From Coprobacillus sp. CAG:826 (GTDB taxonomy: Bacteria; Bacillota_I; Bacilli_A; RFN20; CAG-826): 13,507 nucleotides of DNA. The stretch covers positions 1 through 13,507 of the forward strand of contig FR897045.1 of assembly GCA_000437235.1 (NCBI GenBank), in the 5' to 3' direction. The first letter of the stretch is position 1. Every line of letters begins with the position of its first letter. Below the pieces are notes generated by a model. The model was not told the origin of the DNA. It did no database searches and saw only the letters and a program-made list of their open reading frames with translations. A program made the translations under genes and the position numbers. This document shows, piece by piece, positions 7,782-13,507 of the stretch.

Positions 7782-7814
7782 TAAAAAGCATAGCAGTTTT
7801 ACGCCACTATGCTT
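7782..7814 (-). terminator. Intrinsic terminator or attenuator between serS and the ASCH gene
   Basis: On the minus strand AAGCATAG (7814-7807) pairs perfectly with CTATGCTT (7793-7786) around a 13-base loop, and a run of T follows (to 7782). It lies 12 bases after the serS stop and immediately before the ribosome binding site of the ASCH gene, so it probably limits rather than blocks downstream transcription. Confidence 0.7.
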
Positions 7815-7825
7815 ATTTTATTGAT

Positions 7826-9103
7826 TTATTTTTTCTTAGGATATAAAACTTTAATTCCACCCATGAATGGTACTAAAGCATCAGGAATGATGACCGAACC
7901 ATCTTTTTGTTGACATTGTTCAAGTAAGGCTGGGAATAAACGACTTGTAGCCAAGCCAGAAGCATTTAAAGTATGGCAGAACTTGGTTTTTCCCGTCTTG
8001 GAATCACGATAACGAATCATACCACGACGAGCTTGATAATCTCTTGCGTTACTAGCAGAAGAAACTTCTTTATAAATTCCCATGCTCGGAATCCAAATTT
8101 CAACGTCATAAGTACGTGCCATTGAGTGAGAGCAATCGCCGGCGGCTAATTTAGAGATTTGGAAATGTAATCCTAATCTTTCTACTAATGAAGCAGCTTT
8201 TCTTACTAATTCATCAAAAGCGGCATCTGATCCTTCTTCAGTGGTATATTGCACCATTTCAACTTTGTCGAATTGATAGCCACGAATCATACCTCTTTCT
8301 TCGGTTCTATAGCTTCCAGCTTCACAACGATAGCAAGGTGTATAGGCAAAATATTTCTTTGGTAATTCATCTTCAGACAAGATTTCTTTTCTATGTAAGT
8401 TAACTAATGCGGTTTCTGCGGTTGGAAGCATGAATTTATCTTGTCCTTCAAGCCAGAAAACATCTTGTTTGAATTTTGGAAATTGACCTGCGGTATAACC
8501 ACTTTCTTCATTCAATAAGTGAGGTGGTAAAATCATGGTATAACCATCCGCTAAGTGCGTGGAAATAAAATAATTGATTAAAGCCCATTCAAGTTGTGCT
8601 CCTAAGCCGGTATAAATCCAGGTCCCACGACCCGAGATTTTAGCAGCGCGGTCATAATCAATAAGACCTAAAGAGGTAGCAAGTTCAACGTGATCTTTTG
8701 GTTCAAAATCAAAAGTTGGTTTTTCACCAAAGGTATAAATCACTTTATTGTTTTCTTTTTCCCCAGGAAGTAAATCTGGATCAGGAATATTAGGTAATGC
8801 TTCTACAAAGGTTTTAATTTCTAATTCAAGGTCTTCTAAGTGTTTTTCATCTTCAGCAATAGAAGCCGATAATTCTTTTACCTTTTTAAAGATAACCGTA
8901 ACATCTTTTCCTTCTTTTTTGGCTTGTGGAACAGAAGCGGATAAAGCATTCTTCTCTGCTTTTACTTTTTCAACTGCTTGTAATAAAGCAAGTCTTTCAT
9001 CCATTTTATGAATCACGTCAGTGAAATCAACGTCCCAGCCTTTTTTCTTTAAAGCGGCTGCAACTTCTTCTGGATGTGTTTTAATTAAGTTGTAATCTAA
9101 CAT
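7826..9103 (-). CDS. serS: Seryl-tRNA synthetase
   Basis: This 425-residue class II synthetase charges tRNA-Ser with serine. The N-terminal tRNA-binding arm is visible as a heptad-rich antiparallel coiled coil (about 32-100). The catalytic core shows TAETALVNLH (228-237), class II motif 2 with the serine pocket in TPCYRCEAGSYRTEERGM (255-272), GDCS (322-325) and motif 3 NASGLATSRLFPALLE (380-395, R388). Length is standard for bacteria. The ATG at 9103 has AAAGGAG eight bases before it. Expression is controlled by a T-box leader directly upstream that senses uncharged tRNA-Ser. A hairpin with T run follows the stop. Confidence 0.98.
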   Translation of the reverse strand: MLDYNLIKTHPEEVAAALKKKGWDVDFTDVIHKMDERLALLQAVEKVKAEKNALSASVPQAKKEGKDVTVIFKKVKELSASIAEDEKHLEDLELEIKTFVEALPNIPDPDLLPGEKENNKVIYTFGEKPTFDFEPKDHVELATSLGLIDYDRAAKISGRGTWIYTGLGAQLEWALINYFISTHLADGYTMILPPHLLNEESGYTAGQFPKFKQDVFWLEGQDKFMLPTAETALVNLHRKEILSEDELPKKYFAYTPCYRCEAGSYRTEERGMIRGYQFDKVEMVQYTTEEGSDAAFDELVRKAASLVERLGLHFQISKLAAGDCSHSMARTYDVEIWIPSMGIYKEVSSASNARDYQARRGMIRYRDSKTGKTKFCHTLNASGLATSRLFPALLEQCQQKDGSVIIPDALVPFMGGIKVLYPKKK

Positions 9104-9124
9104 AGTTCATTCTCCTTTTAAAAT

Positions 9125-9339
9125 AAAAAAGTCCCTCATTTTGGGACGAACAATTGACGCGGTACCACCCTCGTTTTTGTATTCAATATCAAATACAAAT
9201 CTCTATTGCTTTTAACGGAAGCAAGCGGAACGATTAAGTTCGCTCTAAAAGGTGGATTTCAAAGGCATTTCTCATTGTTTTTCACCTTGCAACAACTCTC
9301 TATATCAAAATAGCCTTTTACTCGTCTTTGTCTTTGAGC
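9125..9339 (-). promoter_or_regulatory. T-box riboswitch controlling serS (UCC serine specifier)
   Basis: This leader binds tRNA-Ser and lets transcription continue when the tRNA is uncharged. On the minus strand, stem I begins at GCTCAAAG (9339 downwards), pairing with CTTTTAGAGC (9249-9240). It has AGTA in the specifier loop, and AAAGGC pairs with GCCTTT. The distal region is AGAGAGTTGTTGCAAGGTG. The specifier is TCC at 9256-9254, in the context GAAATCCACC. The antiterminator carries the canonical AGGGTGGTACCGCG (9171-9158). The terminator is GTCCC (9147-9143) with GGGAC (9135-9131) plus six T. The variable base of TGGN is T, which would pair with an A discriminator. Confidence 0.95.
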
Positions 9340-9345
9340 AATTTT

Positions 9346-9375
9346 ATTTTACCCTTTTATCTATCAAAAAAGCAA
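9346..9375 (-). promoter_or_regulatory. Promoter of serS and its T-box leader
   Basis: The minus strand has TTGCTT (9375-9370) as -35, an 18-base spacer, and TAAAAT (9351-9346) as -10. The predicted start near 9339 coincides with the base of T-box stem I, which supports the call. Confidence 0.65.
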
Positions 9376-9423
9376 TACATTATTCTCTAATTTTTCATAA
9401 AGTTCTTTTCAAATCTTTCCTCG

Positions 9424-9455
9424 TTATTATATTTTATTTCATAAAAATATAATAA
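9424..9455. repeat. Perfect 12-bp A/T-only inverted repeat
   Basis: TTATTATATTTT (9424-9435) and AAAATATAATAA (9444-9455) are exact inverse complements around an 8-base loop. TATAAT occurs on both strands within it. It lies between the divergent serS and right-hand promoters. With only A/T pairs it is a weak RNA hairpin and is more likely an easily melted DNA site, a binding site, or chance in an AT-rich spacer. The rest of 9376-9498 shows nothing else I can name. Confidence 0.5.
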
Positions 9456-9498
9456 ATAATTTTTCCTCTTTTTTGGATAATGAGTTTTGATAGAATAA

Positions 9499-9527
9499 TT
9501 GCAATCCACAAGATTATTCATAATAAT
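9499..9527 (+). promoter_or_regulatory. Candidate promoter for the structured leader and the 75-residue gene
   Basis: TTGCAA (9499-9504), a 17-base spacer and AATAAT (9522-9527, five of six matches) form a reasonable sigma-A promoter. The predicted start at about 9533-9535 coincides with the first base of the first leader hairpin. Confidence 0.55.
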
Positions 9528-9532
9528 ACAAG

Positions 9533-9731
9533 TGATAAAAGACAAAGCGTCAAAAGTCTTTTATCATCATTTCAAATAGTGGACGAAAGCAGCTTTTTAT
9601 GCTTTCATCTAACTATACTCAACAAGGGATAGAGATTTATATTTGACGACTTCTAGTTGTGTAACTCATGTTTTTATTTCTTAATACTCTAATTCTTTCC
9701 CTCTATCCCTTATTTTAAGGAGGTAACATAC
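9533..9731 (+). promoter_or_regulatory. Structured 5' leader, candidate cis-regulatory RNA of unknown class
   Basis: Three paired elements fill this 199-base leader. Hairpin 1 has perfect 11-bp arms TGATAAAAGAC (9533-9543) and GTCTTTTATCA (9556-9566). Hairpin 2 spans 9576-9616, with GAAAGCA (9585-9591) pairing TGCTTTC (9600-9606) and ATAGT/ACTAT at its base. A long-range stem pairs AAGGGATAGAG (9624-9634) with CTCTATCCCTT (9701-9711) and encloses a small hairpin, ACGACT/AGTTGT (9646-9660). The hairpin 1 loop base run CGTCAAA (9548-9554) is exactly complementary to TTTGACG (9642-9648), a possible pseudoknot. The 3' arm continues as CCTTATTTTAAGG (9708-9720), which can fold on itself and cover the Shine-Dalgarno AAGGAGG (9717-9723). 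I do not recognise a known riboswitch family. The regulatory role is inferred from structure only. Confidence 0.6.
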
Positions 9732-9959
9732 ATGACCGTTAAAGAATTTAACGAATTTCTTGATGAAATGAGAGAAAAAGGTTATACCGATCAAATGATA
9801 CTGATTGTTCTATACTCAATGTACGCAAATCATGAATTCACTACCGAAGAATACGAAAATTTAATTAATGTCATGGGATATGAGTTTTCTGATGAATTTA
9901 AAAATATGTCGGAAGAAGAAAAAAGAAAAGTAAAACCTTGCGGAAAAGATGATCAATAA
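9732..9959 (+). CDS. Small acidic protein of unknown function, 75 residues
   Basis: This is a 75-residue cytosolic protein that I do not recognise. It is rich in Glu, Asp, Met and aromatic residues, with two or three predicted helices (MTVKEFNEFLDEMREKG; TDQMILIVLYSMYANH; TTEEYENLINVMGY) and a polar C-terminal tail ending KPCGKDDQ with a single cysteine. There is no signal peptide or membrane segment. The helix-loop-helix pattern might be a protein-interaction module. The Shine-Dalgarno AAGGAGG lies eight bases before the ATG. The gene is preceded by an unusually long folded leader and followed 14 bases later by a 36-codon membrane peptide gene, so the two are probably cotranscribed. Coding status is well supported by the ribosome binding site and normal codon use. 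Confidence 0.82.
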   Translation: MTVKEFNEFLDEMREKGYTDQMILIVLYSMYANHEFTTEEYENLINVMGYEFSDEFKNMSEEEKRKVKPCGKDDQ

Positions 9960-9973
9960 AAAGGAGAATTATT

Positions 9974-10084
9974 ATGTTATTTTTAAAGATCTTAATGGTA
10001 ATATCCGTTATCGCATGTTTTATGGAACAAGTTTTTCTAGTGCTTATGGGAATTAAAATTCATGATAGTACGAAAAAGAAATAA
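9974..10084 (+). CDS. 36-residue single-helix membrane peptide
   Basis: This very short gene starts at ATG 9974 with AAGGAG (9961-9966) seven bases before it, 14 bases after the preceding stop, and ends in TAA. The product begins MLFLKILMVISVIACFMEQV and continues FLVLMGIKIHDSTKKK. Residues 1-27 are mostly hydrophobic, broken by E18-Q19 in the middle, and the C-terminus is positively charged, which predicts an inside tail. It resembles small regulatory membrane peptides or a type I toxin-like peptide in shape, but there is no sequence match I can name and no antisense RNA seen. Close spacing suggests translation from the same mRNA as the 75-residue protein. Confidence 0.75.
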   Translation: MLFLKILMVISVIACFMEQVFLVLMGIKIHDSTKKK

Positions 10085-10099
10085 CCTTACTAAAAACCA

Positions 10100-10129
10100 A
10101 TTTCATATCATCCTTTTTTGATATAAAAT
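10100..10129 (+). promoter_or_regulatory. Extended -10 promoter overlapped by a 30-bp inverted repeat
   Basis: TGATATAAA (10119-10127) is an extended -10 element 22 bases before the next start codon; no good -35 is seen. It lies in the right half of an inverted repeat, ATTTCATATCA (10100-10110) and TGATATAAAAT (10119-10129), with one mismatch and an 8-base centre. No U run follows, so a terminator is unlikely. It may be an operator or an mRNA hairpin. Confidence 0.45.
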
Positions 10130-10148
10130 GAAAAGTGGAGAAAGTGTT

Positions 10149-11015
10149 ATGGAAGAAAAAGATATTATATCGGATGATTTGTTTACGAGAGATGATTATT
10201 TAGTAATCAAAAATATTTTTCAACAACTCGTTGATAATCAGATAGATGAAGAAGAATTTAAGCATTTATTAACTGATAACCATATTTATCTCCCATCTAC
10301 CTTTTTTTCTATGCCGTTAGAACAAAAGAAAAAATATATTCAACTAGAAATGATTTGGGTTGATCCAAAAACACTCGATCAAGATGTTCAATTTGTTTGG
10401 AATGCAAATTATTTTTATGAAATAGCAAGAAAAGCTAAGAAGAGTCAAACCGCTACGACATGGCTAATGGAATATTGCCGTTACTTAGATTGCCGCCCTA
10501 TTTATTTTTTAACCATGCAAAATATAAAGATTAAAAATATCTCTTATTTCAAAACCTATCACCCTGAAGCATTAAATTACGCAAAAAAGAAGAAGCTTTC
10601 TTCTCTTTACGATGTATTTATGGATGTATACCACGGAGAAAGTAATAGCAAAATACGTACAGAAGTGTTTTCTTTCTTTGAAAAAGATAGCAGTGAGCTG
10701 TTTTTTCGTGTTGCTTATTTTCCAAACATGTTCGCGATAGAATTCGAGCAACTTATGTATAGTTTAAACAATCAAAAGCTCGCAAATGAAATACGAATTT
10801 TATTTCTAATTTACAAAAAAGAATATTTTGAAAACAAAAATTTCCAAATCAATTCTCTTGTCATGAAAAAATTTCTTCAAGATGTAGGATATAAATCACT
10901 TACTCGGTTTTTAAAATTTGCCAAGAAATATCAAAAAGATATTGAAAGAATGTCGCCTAATGGCTATCAAGCGTTTTATTATAGTGTACTTTTTCAAAAG
11001 GAGAATCGTTTATGA
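10149..11015 (+). CDS. Helical protein of unknown function, 288 residues, first of a coupled pair
   Basis: I do not recognise this family. The protein is soluble, predicted nearly all helical, with an acidic N-terminus (EEKDIISDDLFTRDDYLVIKN) and a basic, aromatic-rich remainder (many Lys, Phe, Tyr). There is no signal peptide, membrane helix, nucleotide-binding P-loop or metal cluster motif. An early stretch, QLVDNQIDEEEFKHLLTDN (about 25-43), could be a small helical domain. The frame opens at 10128, but that ATG has no ribosome binding site; the ATG at 10149 has GGAG nine bases before it. The stop overlaps the next start as ATGA (11012-11015), so the two proteins are translationally coupled and probably act together. 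Confidence 0.8.
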   Translation: MEEKDIISDDLFTRDDYLVIKNIFQQLVDNQIDEEEFKHLLTDNHIYLPSTFFSMPLEQKKKYIQLEMIWVDPKTLDQDVQFVWNANYFYEIARKAKKSQTATTWLMEYCRYLDCRPIYFLTMQNIKIKNISYFKTYHPEALNYAKKKKLSSLYDVFMDVYHGESNSKIRTEVFSFFEKDSSELFFRVAYFPNMFAIEFEQLMYSLNNQKLANEIRILFLIYKKEYFENKNFQINSLVMKKFLQDVGYKSLTRFLKFAKKYQKDIERMSPNGYQAFYYSVLFQKENRL

Positions 11016-11803
11016 TACAAAAAATCGTTGACCTTATTTCTTCTTGGGAAAAAGAAAAGCAAACAGAACGCAAAATCGTACAGAACTGCATTGTTTTAAT
11101 AAAAAATTCCAATTATTCACGCGATTTTATTTTTGATGTGAATGATGCTTTGCGCCAAAAAGGGTACTGTTATCAATTTATGACACCTAAAAAGGCGATT
11201 TCACTAATTGATGAAGAATATTTTTTTCTTACTTCTCAAACAAGTAAAAGTTTAAAAAAGACAGAGAAACTTATCGAATATTTAAAAACTACGAACGATT
11301 TTCGAATCAGTTTTGCTTCTCTTCACTGTTTAAGAATACAAAATCTGATTTTGCTTGGCTATTTATCTAACGCTTCTCTTTTTAATTCTTTAGAAAAAGA
11401 AAACGTTTATAATGTTTATTTTTCTAACTACCAGAAAAATTTAGAAATACAAAACGAGATTGAAAACTTTTTTGATCAAATTGGCATTCACTATTTATAT
11501 ACTTCTTCTTATCGATTTAAAGTAGATATGGAATATCTTTTATGGTCGATGAATAAGAAAGATCATACGAAAAAACTTTTTATTAAACAAAACACAATCC
11601 GTGTTGCCTTCTCGATTACTCCTAAAGAAGTCTATGAAGCAAAAGAAAAAGTTTATTATGATGAAAACATCGTTCTTCATCTTATCTCTTATTTAAAACT
11701 AATTGATAAATCCGCTATTCAAGCCATGAAAACAAAATACGAAAACATTATAGAATCTATAGATGTTGATACCGGATATAAAATTCTTTTTTATACCCTA
11801 TAA
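11012..11803 (+). CDS. Protein of unknown function, 263 residues, second of a coupled pair
   Basis: I do not recognise this family. The predicted product is soluble, helical in the first two thirds (including FFLTSQTSKSLKKTEKLIEY near 70-90), with more mixed structure later (IRVAFSITPKEVYEAKEKVY, about 195-214). It is Lys- and Asn-rich and has no transmembrane segment, signal or obvious catalytic motif. The start ATG overlaps the preceding stop by four bases, and AAAGGAG sits nine bases upstream, inside the previous gene. The composition and AT content are close to the partner gene, so both may have arrived together. An AT- and pyrimidine-rich 55-base gap without a terminator separates it from uppP. 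Confidence 0.8.
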   Translation: MIQKIVDLISSWEKEKQTERKIVQNCIVLIKNSNYSRDFIFDVNDALRQKGYCYQFMTPKKAISLIDEEYFFLTSQTSKSLKKTEKLIEYLKTTNDFRISFASLHCLRIQNLILLGYLSNASLFNSLEKENVYNVYFSNYQKNLEIQNEIENFFDQIGIHYLYTSSYRFKVDMEYLLWSMNKKDHTKKLFIKQNTIRVAFSITPKEVYEAKEKVYYDENIVLHLISYLKLIDKSAIQAMKTKYENIIESIDVDTGYKILFYTL

Positions 11804-11858
11804 CTTTTCCTTCTTTTTTCTTTTTCATCTTCATAATTTTTATTAAGAGGATGATTGT

Positions 11859-12686
11859 ATGAGTGAAAATTTGATAGAATGGCTAAAATTATTATTGCTC
11901 GCTTTAGTTCAAGGTTTTACCGAAATCCTTCCTATATCTTCTTCTGGGCATATTTTAGTTCTTGAAAATTTAATGGGATTAAATACGTCATTAACGTTTT
12001 CTGTTTTTTTACATTTAGGAAGTCTTCTTGCTGTTTTTATCTTTTTTCATAGAGAAATCAAAAACTTATGCCTTTCTTTTTTTTCTTATATTTTTAAAAA
12101 GAACAGAGAAGAGCAAACAACAAAAAATTTTCATTTCATCATTTTATTAATGATTGCCACTCTCCCAGCCGGTATCATTGGCGTTTTATTTAACGATGCA
12201 ATTGATCAAATTTTTTATCGTCCAATTTTTGTAATTCTTGGCTTTTATATAACCGCCTTACTTTTATTCTTGATTCGCTATACAAAAACAAAACGCACTA
12301 TAGAACAAATGACTTGGAAAGATGCTTTATATGTTGGCTTGGCTCAAGCTATCGGTATTATCCCAGGGATATCTAGATCCGGTATTACTATTAGTGCTTT
12401 AAAATCTAGAAACTTGGACGATGATAGTGCGGCGCATTTTTCTTTTTTTATGTTAATGCCCGTAACATTAGGATCTTTTATTGTTGAAGTGATAAAAGTG
12501 CTAAAAACACCTTTAGAAAACATAAAAACTAGCATTTTACCTATTTCTGTATGTGTTATCGTATCTTTGATTGCAACATATATTTCTTTACATCTCTTTT
12601 TAAAGCTCATAAAAAAAGGGAAACTATGGTATTTTTCCCTTTATTTAATTACTTTAGCTACCTTATTAATTTTCTTATTAAAGTAA
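11859..12686 (+). CDS. uppP: Undecaprenyl-diphosphatase (BacA family)
   Basis: This 275-residue integral membrane enzyme dephosphorylates undecaprenyl diphosphate to the lipid carrier used for peptidoglycan and wall-polymer synthesis; overexpression is linked with bacitracin resistance. Both active-site motifs are intact: QGFTEILPISSSGH (18-31, with the catalytic glutamate and serine cluster) and PGISRSG (169-175, with R173). About eight hydrophobic segments are present, and length matches the family. AAGAGG lies about ten bases before the ATG. It is the last plus-strand gene and is followed by a perfect hairpin. It may be cotranscribed with the unknown pair upstream, since no terminator or strong promoter is seen between them. 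Confidence 0.97.
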   Translation: MSENLIEWLKLLLLALVQGFTEILPISSSGHILVLENLMGLNTSLTFSVFLHLGSLLAVFIFFHREIKNLCLSFFSYIFKKNREEQTTKNFHFIILLMIATLPAGIIGVLFNDAIDQIFYRPIFVILGFYITALLLFLIRYTKTKRTIEQMTWKDALYVGLAQAIGIIPGISRSGITISALKSRNLDDDSAAHFSFFMLMPVTLGSFIVEVIKVLKTPLENIKTSILPISVCVIVSLIATYISLHLFLKLIKKGKLWYFSLYLITLATLLIFLLK

Positions 12687-12715
12687 AGGCGCTCACTAAT
12701 TTGAGCGCCTATTTT
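12687..12715 (+). terminator. Intrinsic terminator between convergent uppP and gyrA
   Basis: AGGCGCTCA (12687-12695) and TGAGCGCCT (12702-12710) form a perfect 9-bp GC-rich stem with a 6-base loop, starting right after the uppP stop and followed by ATTTTCTTT. The symmetric stem can also stop gyrA transcription from the other strand, where a T-rich stretch (TTTACTTT) follows. Confidence 0.9.
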
Positions 12716-12717
12716 CT

Positions 12718-13507
12718 TTATTCTTCAGTTGGTGTTTCTTCGATTTCTTCTTCCTCTTCAGGTGCTAAAACAGCAATAGAGGAGATTTCTTGACCTTCGT
12801 CTAATCGAATTAAGCGAACACCTTGTGTATTTCTTCCAGCAACTTTAACTTGCGTTAATGACATACGAATAACGATACCTGCTTTCGTAATAATCATTAA
12901 ATCTTCATCGCCACTTACTGCACGTAAAGCTACTAATTTGCCCGTTCTATCGGTAACATTCATGGTTAATACACCTTTGGTACCTCTAGAAGTTAAACGG
13001 TATTCATCGAAGCTGGACATTTTGCCAAATCCGTTTTCAGAAACAGAAAGAACGTTTTGACCATCTAAGGTTGTCGTTGCACCAACAACGAAACTTCCAT
13101 CCATATTCATACCTTTAACACCACTTGCGGTTCTGCCCATTGGACGAATGTCAGATTCATGGAATTTCACCATCTTGCCTTCATTTGAAGCAATACCTAC
13201 ATAGCAATTTCCATCCGTATGTTTGACCGCAAAGAGTTCATCACCTTCACGTAAAGAAATGCTAATCTTACCATTTTGACGGATGGATTCAAATTCTTTT
13301 ACATCAGTACGTTTTACAATACCTTCTTTGGTAATGAATAAGAGGTAGTGACCATCTAAATATTCATCCATAGAAAGAATGGACATTACTTTTTCTTCTT
13401 TATCTAAATTTAATAAATTAACGATGGGTAAGCCTTTAGAAGTTCTAGAGAATTCAGGAATTTGATATCCCCTAATACGATAAACTTTACCAACATTTGT
13501 AAAGAAG
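12718..13507 (-). CDS. gyrA: DNA gyrase subunit A, C-terminal beta-pinwheel (partial, 5' end outside window)
   Basis: The minus-strand frame stays open to the window edge, giving 262 residues beginning FFTNVGKVYRIRGYQIPEFS and ending at TAA. This is the DNA-wrapping C-terminal domain of GyrA. Blade repeats are recognisable by recurrent motifs such as YLLFITKEGIVKRT, GYQIPEFSRTSKG, SGVKGMNM and GRNTQGVRLIRL, each a conserved gyrase strand pair. The tail is strongly acidic (EEEEEIEETPTEE), as in many GyrA proteins, where it tunes wrapping. ParC is the alternative, but the GRNTQGVRLIRL repeat and the acidic tail favour GyrA. The catalytic tyrosine domain and the GyrA box lie outside the window. 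It is convergent with uppP. Confidence 0.9.
   Translation of the reverse strand, partial: FFTNVGKVYRIRGYQIPEFSRTSKGLPIVNLLNLDKEEKVMSILSMDEYLDGHYLLFITKEGIVKRTDVKEFESIRQNGKISISLREGDELFAVKHTDGNCYVGIASNEGKMVKFHESDIRPMGRTASGVKGMNMDGSFVVGATTTLDGQNVLSVSENGFGKMSSFDEYRLTSRGTKGVLTMNVTDRTGKLVALRAVSGDEDLMIITKAGIVIRMSLTQVKVAGRNTQGVRLIRLDEGQEISSIAVLAPEEEEEIEETPTEE

Noticed and set aside
9252..9452. Plus-strand open frame of 66 codons
   Set aside because: It lies across the serS T-box stem I and promoter on the other strand and has no ribosome binding site.
9533..9566. Hairpin 1 as an intrinsic terminator
   Set aside because: The stem is mostly A/T and is followed by ATCATCATTT rather than a U run, and it lies at the predicted 5' end of a transcript rather than after a gene.
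60..11015. Recoding of TGA as tryptophan (mycoplasma code)
   Set aside because: Alcohol dehydrogenase, the 118-residue protein and the 288-residue protein end in TGA at sensible boundaries, two of them in ATGA overlaps; tryptophans are coded by TGG.
12344..12610. Minus-strand open frame of 88 codons inside uppP
   Set aside because: It is antisense to the conserved PGISRSG motif of uppP, with no start signals.
1..13507. CRISPR array, tRNA genes or insertion sequences
   Set aside because: No regularly spaced repeats, cloverleaf sequences or transposase-like frames were seen on either strand.

Overview
This window comes from an AT-rich, low-GC Gram-positive genome. Support for that comes from a T-box riboswitch upstream of serS, a Bacillota-style small SRP RNA next to tadA, AGGAGG-type ribosome binding sites and strongly A/T-biased codons. 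The standard bacterial code is in use: several genes end in TGA, including two ATGA stop/start overlaps, so this is not a UGA=Trp mycoplasma. A deep-branching Bacilli, Erysipelotrichia-like or Acholeplasma/RF39-like lineage would fit, but I cannot fix the taxon from the sequence.

Left part, minus strand (60-6339): five tightly packed genes that look like one operon. In transcription order they are a P-type cation ATPase, pseudouridine-5'-phosphate glycosidase (psuG), a TetR/DhaS-like regulator, an iron-dependent alcohol dehydrogenase, and a membrane protein related to site-2 (M50) proteases that lacks the first histidine of HExxH. Spacings are 11 nt, about 11 nt, 1 nt and a 4-nt overlap. A candidate promoter precedes the ATPase.

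Middle part, minus strand (6420-9375): a translation-linked block read as serS, then an ASCH-domain protein, then the SRP RNA, then tadA, then a small membrane-anchored protein. serS has its own promoter and a T-box leader with a UCC (Ser) specifier and a terminator hairpin. A second hairpin-plus-U-run lies between serS and the ASCH gene, and the SRP RNA ends in a U-run only 27 nt before tadA. Downstream genes therefore appear to depend partly on readthrough.

Right part, plus strand (9499-12710): a divergent promoter is followed by an approximately 198-nt leader containing two strong hairpins, an 11-bp long-range stem next to the Shine-Dalgarno, and a 7-nt loop-to-distal complementarity. This leader precedes a 75-residue acidic protein and a 36-residue single-helix membrane peptide with an ideal ribosome binding site. 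Next come two coupled genes of unknown function (288 and 263 residues), then uppP (undecaprenyl-diphosphatase). A perfect 9-bp hairpin separates uppP from the convergent 3' end of gyrA, which runs off the right edge.

The least explained part is the 9.5-11.8 kb block: the structured leader, two tiny proteins and the coupled unknown pair. The leader looks like an undescribed cis-regulatory RNA.
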